Origin: CAZNFR01 sp964572225
Lineage (GTDB): Bacteria; Bacteroidota; Bacteroidia; Bacteroidales; GCA-2748055
Assembly (NCBI GenBank): GCA_964572225.1
Contig: CAZNFR010000028.1
Coordinates: 1-39,842, forward strand
Direction of reading: 5' to 3'
Length of the DNA: 39,842 bases
Below, piece by piece: positions 1 to 7,660 of this stretch. A program made the position numbers and the translations under genes. The notes under the pieces were generated by a model, which did no database searches, was not told the origin of the DNA, and worked only from the letters and a program-made list of their open reading frames with translations. The number at the start of each line of letters is the position of its first letter. Within the stretch, counting starts at the first letter, position 1.

Positions 1-957
1 TACAAAATTTTTCAGGGACTCTGGTGTGTAACCTCTTCTTCTCAAACCGGATATGGTAGGCATTCGGGGATCATCCCATCCAATCACTTCTTTTTCCTGA
101 ACCAGTTGAAGTAATTTTCTTTTACTCATTACGGTATAGCTCAGATTAAGCCGGGCAAATTCAATTTGCCGCGGGCGTATCCTTCCTTCCTCTGTAATCT
201 GATCCAGAAACCAGTCGTACAAGGGTCTGTGCACCTCAAATTCCAATGTACAAAGTGAATGTGTGATCCCTTCAATATAGTCTGACTGGCCATGTGCATA
301 GTCGTACATGGGATAGATACACCATTTGTCGCCTGTACGGTGATGAGGTTTTTTTATGATTCTATACATAAGAGGATCCCTCATATGCATATTTGGTGAG
401 GCCATGTCAATTTTTGCCCGTAAGACGCATGAACCTTCGGGAAAATCACCATTCTTCATTCGTCTGAAACGATCCAGATTTTCTTCCGGACTCCTCTTCC
501 TGAAGGGACTTTCTTTACCCGGAATGGTTGGGGTTCCTTTTTGCTGGGCGATGGTTTCAGGATCCTGGTCATCCACATAGGCTTTACCTTTCATGATCAG
601 CATCTCCGCCCATTCGTACAATTGGTCGAAATAATCAGAGGCATAATACTCCCTGTCTTCCCAATCAAACCCCAGCCAACGTATATCCTCCTTAATGGAA
701 TCCACATATTCCATTTCCTCCTTTACAGGATTTGTATCATCAAAACGAAGATTAGTCTTACCCCCGAATTGCTCTGCAATGCCGAAATCAATGCTGATAG
801 CCTTCACATGTCCGATATGGAGGTAGCCGTTAGGCTCGGGGGGAAACCGGGTATGGACTTTGCCCTCATTTTTGCCCTGTTTTACCTCTTCTTCAACAAT
901 GCTTTCAATGAAATTCTTTTTTTTGGGTTCGCTTGTTTCAAATTCAGATTTCGTCAT
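1..957 (-). CDS. glnS: Glutaminyl-tRNA synthetase, N-terminal part (runs off the left edge)
   Basis: Cytoplasmic class I aminoacyl-tRNA synthetase that charges tRNA-Gln. The 319 residues present begin with an ATG at 957 and stay open to base 1. Visible motifs are PEPNGYLHIGH (the HIGH ATP-binding signature) near residue 40, NLRFDDTNPVKEE just after it, and VMSKRKL (the KMSKS equivalent) followed by GWDDPRMPTISGLRRRGYTP near the edge. These wordings are specific to GlnRS/GluRS-type enzymes, and the RFDDTNP and GWDDPRMPT blocks favour GlnRS. The anticodon-binding beta-barrels lie outside the window. A minus-strand TAATTTTG at 980-987, 23 bases before the ATG, is a good -7 box, but the -33 box is poor. 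The gene is divergent from folB. Confidence 0.96.
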   Translation of the reverse strand, partial: MTKSEFETSEPKKKNFIESIVEEEVKQGKNEGKVHTRFPPEPNGYLHIGHVKAISIDFGIAEQFGGKTNLRFDDTNPVKEEMEYVDSIKEDIRWLGFDWEDREYYASDYFDQLYEWAEMLIMKGKAYVDDQDPETIAQQKGTPTIPGKESPFRKRSPEENLDRFRRMKNGDFPEGSCVLRAKIDMASPNMHMRDPLMYRIIKKPHHRTGDKWCIYPMYDYAHGQSDYIEGITHSLCTLEFEVHRPLYDWFLDQITEEGRIRPRQIEFARLNLSYTVMSKRKLLQLVQEKEVIGWDDPRMPTISGLRRRGYTPESLKNFV

Positions 958-1107
958 TCTTTAGGATACTTTTTGCCTGCAAAATTAATTCATTTTGAAT
1001 GTCTTTGGCATTATTGGATAAAAAAATGCCGATATTCCGGAGGATAACCATAATGCCCGGGTTAAATCCGGTTTTCCCTGAATTGCTTATTTTTGCCTAA
1101 AAAATTT

Positions 1108-1488
1108 ATGGGAAAGATCCTGATTGAAAAAATGGAGTTTTATGCCTTCCATGGTCATTTTGAAGAGGAGCAGATTGTCGGGAACCGGTTTTTAGTCGAT
1201 CTGGAAATGGAAACCGATATGGATAAACCGGCGTTAAGCGATGACCTTGAGGATGCTGTTAACTACCAGACTGCCTATCAACTGGTGAAAAAAGAAATGA
1301 AAAAGAAATCCAGACTCCTGGAAAATATTGCTCATCGTATTTTGGAATCCCTTTTCAATGAACTTCCCGGGATTAAAAATGCAACCGTGGTTATTCGTAA
1401 AATGAATCCTCCCATGGGAGGGCAAATGCGAGCTGTTAGTGTCCAGATGAACAGAAATAGGGATAATAAAAGTAATGAAAATTCATAA
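1108..1488 (+). CDS. folB: Dihydroneopterin aldolase
   Basis: Cytoplasmic enzyme of folate synthesis that converts 7,8-dihydroneopterin to 6-hydroxymethyl-dihydropterin and glycolaldehyde. The 126-aa product has the usual family length. It shows the MEFYAFHGHFEEEQ opening (catalytic Glu region), the VNYQTAYQLVKKEM segment, and the late conserved Lys in VVIRKMNPPMGG. I chose the ATG at 1108; an in-frame TTG at 1093 would add five residues that do not look conserved. TATTTTTG at 1088-1095 matches the Bacteroidota -7 box but would leave a very short leader. The stop overlaps the next start (TAATG), so the two genes are translationally coupled. Confidence 0.93.
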   Translation: MGKILIEKMEFYAFHGHFEEEQIVGNRFLVDLEMETDMDKPALSDDLEDAVNYQTAYQLVKKEMKKKSRLLENIAHRILESLFNELPGIKNATVVIRKMNPPMGGQMRAVSVQMNRNRDNKSNENS

Positions 1489-1652
1489 TGGAAAAAGTTT
1501 GTCCCCGCTGCTCTGCAAAATTCAATTGTCATGGAGACCAGGACTGCTGGTGTGAGGAAGCCCAGGTTCACCGCAGGGAATTGATACAGATAATGGCAAA
1601 CTTTGATGATTGTCTTTGCCCCTCCTGTCTGGATCAGTTTTCCGAGAAATAA
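1488..1652 (+). CDS. Small cysteine-rich CWC-family protein
   Basis: A 54-residue protein with nine cysteines. The pattern is CPRC near the start, then CHGDQDCWC around residues 14-22, then CLCPSC near the end. This matches the small Cys_rich_CWC family, which is expected to bind a metal such as zinc; its role is not established. The ATG overlaps the folB stop codon (TAATG), which supports the start and points to co-expression with folB. It has no signal peptide, so it is probably cytoplasmic. Confidence 0.8.
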   Translation: MEKVCPRCSAKFNCHGDQDCWCEEAQVHRRELIQIMANFDDCLCPSCLDQFSEK

Positions 1653-1754
1653 TAAGGCTGAAGACTGCTTTTTCTTTTCTAATTGAGAAATAATTCCCTT
1701 ATTTGCGGACAGTTAAAAATCTACGGAAACACTCCTGTTGAAGAATAAACACTT

Positions 1755-3278
1755 ATGGCGAAAAAAGAAAAGCGTTCTTTCATAGACAAGATCCTGAGTT
1801 TGGTTGAAAAAGGAGGAAATGCCCTGCCCCATCCGGCTACTCTTTTTGGACTCTTCGCACTTTCTGTACTGATCCTTTCTGCCCTGGCATATTGGGTCGA
1901 CTGGTCGGCCATACATCCAGCCACCGGTGAAGAAGTTCATCCGGTAAACCTTCTTTCCAAAGAGGGTATACACAGGGTAATCCTTGAAATGGTAAACAAT
2001 TTCACAAGTTTTGCCCCTCTGGGAATTGTAATCGTGGCGATGATTGGTATTGGAATCGCAGAACAGAGCGGCATAATCTCCGCGTTAATTCGCCTTTTGA
2101 TTCTTTCTTCCCCCAGGAGAATATTGACCTTTGTGGTTGTTTTCACCGGTATCGTTTCCAATGTTGCCAGTGATATTGGCTATGTGTTGTTAATCCCGCT
2201 TTCCGGAGTCATTTTCAGTGCTGTAGGCAGGCATCCTGTAGCTGGCATGGCAGCTGCATTTGCAGGGGTTTCAGGGGGGTTTTCCGCAAACCTGCTGATC
2301 GGGACCATTGATCCCCTTCTGGCCGGATTAAGTGAAGAAGCAGCAAGAATTGTCGATCCTGAATATACGGTTAACCCCACTGCCAACTACTATTTTATGG
2401 TGGTATCTACCTTTTTTATTGCCATTGCCGGCACCTTCATCACAGAAAAAGTTGTAGAACCCCGGCTTGGAAAATATACGGGAAGTGTTCAGGAAATGGA
2501 AAAGCTGGAGCCTCTGACTCCCATCGAGAGAAAGGGATTGAAATGGGCTTTCGCAGTGGCAATGGCAATTACTGCAGTTGTGCTTATCGGACTTATTCCC
2601 GAAAACGGATGGCTCAGACCCGAAAGCGGATTGGTTATTCAATCTCCCCTCATAAAAGGTGTAGTAACCTGGTTAGTGATCTATGCCGGACTGGTTGGAA
2701 TTACCTATGGGAAAGTCACCGGAGCATTTAAGAATGATGCCGATGTAATGAATAGTACGGCTGAAAGCATTAAAACCCTTGCGACCTATATCGTCCTCGT
2801 CTTTTTTGCAGCTCAGTTTGTGGAATATTTTAAATGGAGTAACCTCGGTTTGCTCATAGCCATTAAAGGCGCAGGTGCACTCAGCTCCATGAACCTCGGA
2901 ATGATCCCGCTGACCATCATGTTCATCCTGTTTGCTGCCACCCTGAATATGTTTATGGGAAGTGCTTCTGCGAAATGGGCCATACTTGCTCCCATTTTTA
3001 TACCCATTTTTATGTTCCTGGGATATTCACCGGAGCTATCGCAGGTAGTTTATCGAATTGGTGACAGCATCACCAATATTATCTCACCAATGATGAGCTT
3101 TTTCGCCCTGATTATTTCATTCTTCCAGAAATACATCAAGGATGTAGGGATTGGGACCATCATTGCAACTATGATACCCTATACAATTGGTTTCTTTATT
3201 ATCTGGACACTCCTTCTGGTTGCCTGGCTACTGCTGGGCGTACCCCTTGGACCCGGTGCCGGTGTGTTCTACAATTAA
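1755..3278 (+). CDS. AbgT-family transporter (p-aminobenzoyl-glutamate / antimetabolite type)
   Basis: Polytopic inner-membrane protein of 507 aa with about a dozen hydrophobic segments, the normal size for AbgT/MtrF proteins. The N-terminal FIDKILSLVEKGGNALPHP segment is typical, as are the re-entrant stretches around SNVASDIGYVLLIPL and GGFSANLLIGTIDPLLAG and the late ISPMMSFFALIISF segment. Known members import p-aminobenzoyl-glutamate, a folate breakdown product, or export sulfonamide-like compounds. The position 100 bp downstream of folB fits a folate-related role, but the direction and substrate here are inferred. The start ATG at 1755 is followed by a Lys-rich cytoplasmic head (AKKEKR). 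Confidence 0.92.
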   Translation: MAKKEKRSFIDKILSLVEKGGNALPHPATLFGLFALSVLILSALAYWVDWSAIHPATGEEVHPVNLLSKEGIHRVILEMVNNFTSFAPLGIVIVAMIGIGIAEQSGIISALIRLLILSSPRRILTFVVVFTGIVSNVASDIGYVLLIPLSGVIFSAVGRHPVAGMAAAFAGVSGGFSANLLIGTIDPLLAGLSEEAARIVDPEYTVNPTANYYFMVVSTFFIAIAGTFITEKVVEPRLGKYTGSVQEMEKLEPLTPIERKGLKWAFAVAMAITAVVLIGLIPENGWLRPESGLVIQSPLIKGVVTWLVIYAGLVGITYGKVTGAFKNDADVMNSTAESIKTLATYIVLVFFAAQFVEYFKWSNLGLLIAIKGAGALSSMNLGMIPLTIMFILFAATLNMFMGSASAKWAILAPIFIPIFMFLGYSPELSQVVYRIGDSITNIISPMMSFFALIISFFQKYIKDVGIGTIIATMIPYTIGFFIIWTLLLVAWLLLGVPLGPGAGVFYN

Positions 3279-3440
3279 ACAGAACTCCGGACATCCGTTA
3301 AATAAATCAGGAAATTTAGGGAATCCTTTTATTTTGAATGATTAAAAATTAGCCTGAATCCAGACCTGGCAAATTGTAAATCTGCCTGAGTACAATCCAT
3401 ATGTACTATCTTGCACCCTACTAACAATCCCAATTATCCA

Positions 3441-5057
3441 ATGACTACAGATAAGGTTTTTTCCAAGCAAAATGCGGGCCTGCTTGTTCTTACCATTATG
3501 AGAATTGCCATTGGCTGGCATTTCCTTTACGAAGGACTCATCAAACTTTTTAATCCTGAATGGACTTCAGCAGGGTATCTCCAAAGTGCCACAGGTCCAT
3601 TATCCGGTTTTTACCATGCCCTGGCTTCAAGTGAAACCTCATTACAAATCGTTGATCAGCTTAATATCTTTGCCTTGATTCTGATAGGCCTGGGCCTTTT
3701 TCTGGGCTTTCTTACCCGTGTCTCACAGATCTCTGGCATAATTCTCCTCTTCCTGTATTATATGTCACATCCTCCCTTGTTCTCGGATCCCGGTTTTTTC
3801 AGGGAAGGGTCATACATGGTCATCAGCAAGGATCTTATTGAAATGATCTCACTTGTCGTCCTGATGTTCTTTCCCACGGGTAATTTTATCGGAATCGACG
3901 GACTTTTGAAATCCATGAAAAGGAAGGAAATGCACACCCTCGACTCAGGTCAGCCTGTTCCAGAGAATACACCTAAGGATATTCGTCAAATTCAACGGAG
4001 AGAGGCCCTAAAACACCTGGCCACCCTTCCTTTCGTGGGTGCGGTAGTATATGGAGCCATCCGGAAAACACGAATGGAAAGCTTTGAAGAACAGAATCTG
4101 GTTGATTCCTCCACCGGTGCTACTCAGCGGTTTGTGCAGCAGGTGCAGGCCGGTTCGAACCGGGTAGATCTTCAGAATCTGAAAGGCACGGTATTCAGTG
4201 AGGAGACAGCCAGGCTCAGGGGAGAGTTACCCAGGGGATTCCTGGGTAATCTTGAGTCTTCCAAACTGATACTTGGAGGTAACTTATTAAGCGGTTATGT
4301 ACATTCCAGGGATTTGATCTATGTTTCTTCCCTGGTTTTGCATTATCATCAGAAAGACCGGATATTCCGGACTCTGATGCTGGCGGAACAATCGGGGGTA
4401 AATACCCTTCTCTCAAATCCGGTGGTAATGCCCCTGATGCGCGAATACTGGGATGAAGGCTATGGGAATATTCAATTTATCTCTGATTGTGCAGGACTTG
4501 ATTACACAAATGGTCCCAAGCCCATGGAATTTGACAAATATGTTGCAATTGTGAAAAACGCCATTGATGAAGGAGCCAGTGCCTGCTACATTCAGGGTGA
4601 AACAGCCGATTACTACATCGAAAACAATGAGATCGACAAACTCGTCAAGGTAATGGACATCATTCGTCAGAATAACCTGCCCGTTGGAATCGGAGCCCAT
4701 AAAATCCAAACCATTAAAAAATGTGTGGAACTCGGACTCGAAACCGATTTCTGGATGAAAACCCTGCATTCTCATGACTATTGGTCGGCCAAGCATCCTA
4801 CCTGGCACGATAACATGTATTGCTTCGATCCGGATGAAACTGTAAGGTTTATGGAATCCCTACCTCAGCCATGGATTGCTTTTAAAACTTTGGCAGCCGG
4901 ATCACTTCGACCCGATCAGGCCTTCCCATATGCATTCAGTAATGGTGCGGATTTTCTCTGCGTGGGAATGTATGATTTTCAGATCATTGACGATGTAAAT
5001 ATCACCCTGAATGCCCTGGAGAATGTTCAGGGCAGAACCAGACCATGGAGAGCATAA
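3441..5057 (+). CDS. DoxX-family membrane domain fused to an exported TIM-barrel-like domain
   Basis: A 538-aa protein with two unrelated halves. Residues about 10-150 are a DoxX/DoxD-like four-helix membrane domain (IGWHFLYEGLIKLFNPEW, then helices through GLGLFLGFLTRVSQISG and LIEMISLVVLMFFPTG). A linker is followed near residue 183 by QRREALKHLATLPFVGAVV, a twin-arginine-like motif with a hydrophobic stretch. About 310 residues follow that alternate beta/alpha like a TIM barrel (GASACYIQGETADYY, NNLPVGIGAHKIQTIKKCVE, PQPWIAFKTLAAG, GADFLCVGMYDFQIIDD). The C-terminal half was not assigned to a named enzyme; weak resemblance to aldo/keto reductase or isomerase barrels is inference only. I start at ATG 3441 rather than the upstream TTG at 3411. 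It converges on the exported isomerase and dehydrogenase genes. Confidence 0.72.
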   Translation: MTTDKVFSKQNAGLLVLTIMRIAIGWHFLYEGLIKLFNPEWTSAGYLQSATGPLSGFYHALASSETSLQIVDQLNIFALILIGLGLFLGFLTRVSQISGIILLFLYYMSHPPLFSDPGFFREGSYMVISKDLIEMISLVVLMFFPTGNFIGIDGLLKSMKRKEMHTLDSGQPVPENTPKDIRQIQRREALKHLATLPFVGAVVYGAIRKTRMESFEEQNLVDSSTGATQRFVQQVQAGSNRVDLQNLKGTVFSEETARLRGELPRGFLGNLESSKLILGGNLLSGYVHSRDLIYVSSLVLHYHQKDRIFRTLMLAEQSGVNTLLSNPVVMPLMREYWDEGYGNIQFISDCAGLDYTNGPKPMEFDKYVAIVKNAIDEGASACYIQGETADYYIENNEIDKLVKVMDIIRQNNLPVGIGAHKIQTIKKCVELGLETDFWMKTLHSHDYWSAKHPTWHDNMYCFDPDETVRFMESLPQPWIAFKTLAAGSLRPDQAFPYAFSNGADFLCVGMYDFQIIDDVNITLNALENVQGRTRPWRA

Positions 5058-5086
5058 AAAAAACCCGGAATGAATCACTCCGGGGT
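5054..5086 (-). terminator. Intrinsic terminator between convergent genes
   Basis: CCCGGA at 5064-5069 pairs with TCCGGG at 5079-5084, and on the minus strand the hairpin is followed by an eight-T run. It would end the minus-strand isomerase/dehydrogenase transcript. It touches the stop codon of the plus-strand gene. Confidence 0.7.
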
Positions 5087-5099
5087 AGGTTATTTGCAA

Positions 5100-5954
5100 T
5101 CAGTACCTTAACTCCTTCAGGTAAGCGGCAGCGCTCTCAAGGCACCCCATTCCATCAACCACCTTATCTCTTTCCACAAAGAAATGCTCTATCCCCTGTT
5201 TGTCGGATTCGGCAAATATTGAAGGAAAGTCAATAATCCCTGATCCCACACATTCAAAATCCTGCTCTTCACCGGGAGCCATATCCTTGATATGTAAAAT
5301 CGGGTAGCGTCCTGCATATTTTTTTAATTGCTCCACAGGATCAGCACCTCCTTTTTTCACCCAATATACATCCATCTCGCACTTAACCAGTTCGGGATCT
5401 GTGTTATTCATCAGATAGTCAAAAGGCAGACCCTCTTCCATTTGTACAAACTCATGGTCATGGTTGTGCCAGCAGAGCTGAAGTCCCATCCCATTAGCTA
5501 CATCCCCCATTTTATTCAGAGTCTCTGAACTTCTTTTGCATTCTTCCAGAGAGAAGGGGGCCCCAACGAACCAGGGCCAGTAAACGATGGCATACTGAAG
5601 CTGCAGTTCTGTAAGACCTTCAAGGTTTTGCTTCAGTTCATCCATGTCCTCAAACATTTTGGTTCCTCCGGCAATGGGTTTTAATCCAATGGATTCACAA
5701 AAACTAAGAAAGGATGAAGCGGATTCACCCATATAGCGTCCGGTCTCAATTTCAGTATAACCCATTTCTGCGGTCTTCCGGAGGATTTCCTTCCAGTCGC
5801 CCTCCGCCAGTTCATTCTTTAGAATTCCGGTGATATATCCAAAATCAGTTAATTTCCGTTTTCCCGTTTGAGAACAGAAAAGAAGGCTTGGCGTCATGCT
5901 AATGGCAGCAGCGCCCAGCATCATATTACCTATAAATTTTCTTCTGTTGATCAT
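5100..5954 (-). CDS. Exported sugar phosphate isomerase/epimerase-like protein (xylose isomerase-type TIM barrel)
   Basis: A 284-aa protein of the AP-endonuclease-2 / xylose isomerase-like superfamily, which binds a divalent metal and isomerises or epimerises sugars. The N-terminus NRRKFIGNMMLGAAAISM is a twin-arginine-type signal, and SLLFC at residues 24-28 could be a lipobox, so the mature protein may be a periplasmic lipoprotein. Metal and active-site segments are visible in the usual order: EIETGRY, LCWHNHDHEF, CEMDVYWVKKGG, ILHIKDM and FFVERD. The start lies 12 bp after the dehydrogenase stop, so the two are probably one operon. The substrate is unknown. Related Bacteroidota pairs act on 3-keto sugars, which is an inference here. 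Confidence 0.87.
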   Translation of the reverse strand: MINRRKFIGNMMLGAAAISMTPSLLFCSQTGKRKLTDFGYITGILKNELAEGDWKEILRKTAEMGYTEIETGRYMGESASSFLSFCESIGLKPIAGGTKMFEDMDELKQNLEGLTELQLQYAIVYWPWFVGAPFSLEECKRSSETLNKMGDVANGMGLQLCWHNHDHEFVQMEEGLPFDYLMNNTDPELVKCEMDVYWVKKGGADPVEQLKKYAGRYPILHIKDMAPGEEQDFECVGSGIIDFPSIFAESDKQGIEHFFVERDKVVDGMGCLESAAAYLKELRY

Positions 5955-5966
5955 AGTAAGTATTTT

Positions 5967-7298
5967 TTATCCGATTTTTGGTAAGGTCCAGGGTGCCCTG
6001 TACTCCGGAACAATGTATTGGTTCGCTTTTTCTGAATTGGTAAATCGATTATTCTGGTCATCCCAGATTAGAACGGTTTCTCCTGTGCGACCGGCGATGT
6101 TGGGGATATGAGCGTGCAGTGCAGCAGCTCGCCCAGCTTCTACCGGGCAATCAGGTTCTTTTCTCGATTTAACACAATCCAGGAAGTTACGAACATGAGG
6201 TGAATGTGATTCCCTTCCCTTTTCATATACTTCTTCTTCTGCCTTGAATTCTTTTTTGTCATTATCCCATTCCGGAAGAACTTTATACTTACCGCGATTC
6301 ATAATTATGGTTGCATTCTCGCCAATAAACTGGATACCATAAAGCATATCCCAGGGTCCCTGCTGCACCCCGGCAGTCATATCCCAGTTAATCATATGAT
6401 CATCTTTCGGAAAATGGGCGTTCATGGTATCGAAGGTATCCCTCATCCGGTCGGCGGTTGATGTATTTCCGGAATAGGTTGATACCATTTTGGGTGCTTC
6501 TGTTGAATCCTTGGCCCACAGGGCAATGTCGAGGAGGTGCACACCCCAGTCAGACATAAGTCCTCCACCATAATCCCAGAAATGTCTCCAGAAGCCATGG
6601 AAGCGTGCCGGATTAAAAGGTCTTTTTGGAGCAGGACCCAGCCACATTTCATAGTCTACTCCTTCAGGAACAGGCTGATCTTTGGAAGGCTCTGCTCCAA
6701 GTCCGTAATTGAAATTAGCCCAGATATTGATTTTACGCAACTTTCCGATGGTTCCGTCCTTTACCTTCCTCATGGATTCAACAAACACAAAATTATTTCG
6801 TTGTTGCTGACCTACCTGAACTACCTTGTCATAATACCTGGCAGCTTTGGTGATAATGTTACATTCCTCAATGGTATTGGCAAGGGGTTTTTCAATATAC
6901 ACATCCTTACCGGCCTGACAGGAGTATACCATGTTAAGACAGTGCCAGTGGTCAGGTGTACCTATGATAACTGCATCAATGTCCTTTTGCTCGAGCATCT
7001 TCCGGAAATCTGCATACAACTTGGGTTTGAATCCATATTCCTTCTGTATGGTAGCCGCCCGTTCTTCCAGGATGTTCTTATCTACATCGCACATGGCAAC
7101 GCAATTTACATCTTCATATTCGAGAGCATTTCTTAGTAGACCGAATCCTTTGCTTCGGCAGCCAATAAGAGCGACGTTGATCTTATCACTTGCGTTCACA
7201 CGGGATTGAGAAGCAAAACTAAGGCTGTTGCCAGCCAAACCTGCAGCAGCCGTTGTTATGGCCGACTTTTTAATGAAATTTCTTCGGTTGATCGTCAT
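5967..7298 (-). CDS. Exported Gfo/Idh/MocA-family oxidoreductase
   Basis: A 443-aa NAD(P)-dependent dehydrogenase of the glucose-fructose oxidoreductase / inositol dehydrogenase family. It starts with a twin-arginine signal (NRRNFIKKSAITTAAAGLAG), so it is exported folded, usually with cofactor bound. The Rossmann fold follows at about residues 38-160 (INVALIGCRSKGFG, then CDVDK), with the hallmark EKPLANT lysine motif and the DWGVHLLDIALW segment in the C-terminal domain. Length and order match exported members common in Bacteroidota and Planctomycetes. It is first in a two-gene unit with the isomerase-like protein. The 15 bases just upstream of its ATG are identical to a stretch upstream of the GH28-like gene. 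Confidence 0.92.
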   Translation of the reverse strand: MTINRRNFIKKSAITTAAAGLAGNSLSFASQSRVNASDKINVALIGCRSKGFGLLRNALEYEDVNCVAMCDVDKNILEERAATIQKEYGFKPKLYADFRKMLEQKDIDAVIIGTPDHWHCLNMVYSCQAGKDVYIEKPLANTIEECNIITKAARYYDKVVQVGQQQRNNFVFVESMRKVKDGTIGKLRKINIWANFNYGLGAEPSKDQPVPEGVDYEMWLGPAPKRPFNPARFHGFWRHFWDYGGGLMSDWGVHLLDIALWAKDSTEAPKMVSTYSGNTSTADRMRDTFDTMNAHFPKDDHMINWDMTAGVQQGPWDMLYGIQFIGENATIIMNRGKYKVLPEWDNDKKEFKAEEEVYEKGRESHSPHVRNFLDCVKSRKEPDCPVEAGRAAALHAHIPNIAGRTGETVLIWDDQNNRFTNSEKANQYIVPEYRAPWTLPKIG

Positions 7299-7660
7299 AT
7301 TGGTAATTGATTTTTAGTTAGTGGAAGCATAAAGATATAATATTTTGACTAAAGCTCTTTTACAGGAATTCATGAACTTATCAAATGAGGCGTAAATTAT
7401 TACACGGAATTTTGCACAAACTGGTTTTATTGAACATAATATAATTCAATGGAATCTAGTCATTTAACATAAGTAAGGTAGGCTGGAATTTTAACAATTT
7501 TTTCGTCTAAAAACCCGAAAAAAACATAACCCTTTTAGCAAATTAAAGTAACATCTCTATATAAAGCCATCCATTTTTTTCATTACTTACGGAAAGTGAA
7601 GTCAGGGGATCAGCCCTCCGATTGATTGTTAGTATTAACTGCCCGGTAAAAGAAGACTGC
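7299..7660. other. Divergent intergenic region, A+T-rich
   Basis: This 362-bp stretch separates the minus-strand dehydrogenase from the plus-strand adhesin-like gene and must hold both promoters. I find no match to the full Bacteroidota consensus. On the minus strand a TATCTTTA about 25 bases from the dehydrogenase start is one base from the -7 box but has no -33 partner. No convincing small ORF or hairpin is visible. Confidence 0.4.

Noticed and set aside
356..1047. Two plus-strand open frames at the left end
   Set aside because: They are antisense to the clear GlnRS coding frame and its upstream region, and have no protein-like motifs.
4150..4163. CCGGTTCGAACCGG, which resembles a tRNA T-arm
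   Set aside because: It lies inside the DoxX-fusion coding sequence and no acceptor, D or anticodon arms can be drawn around it.
7490..7510. A CGTCTA upstream of the adhesin-like gene considered as a third copy of the sigma-type promoter
   Set aside because: Only the CGTCTA core matches; the TTTGrTCC and TTTG parts are missing at the required distances.
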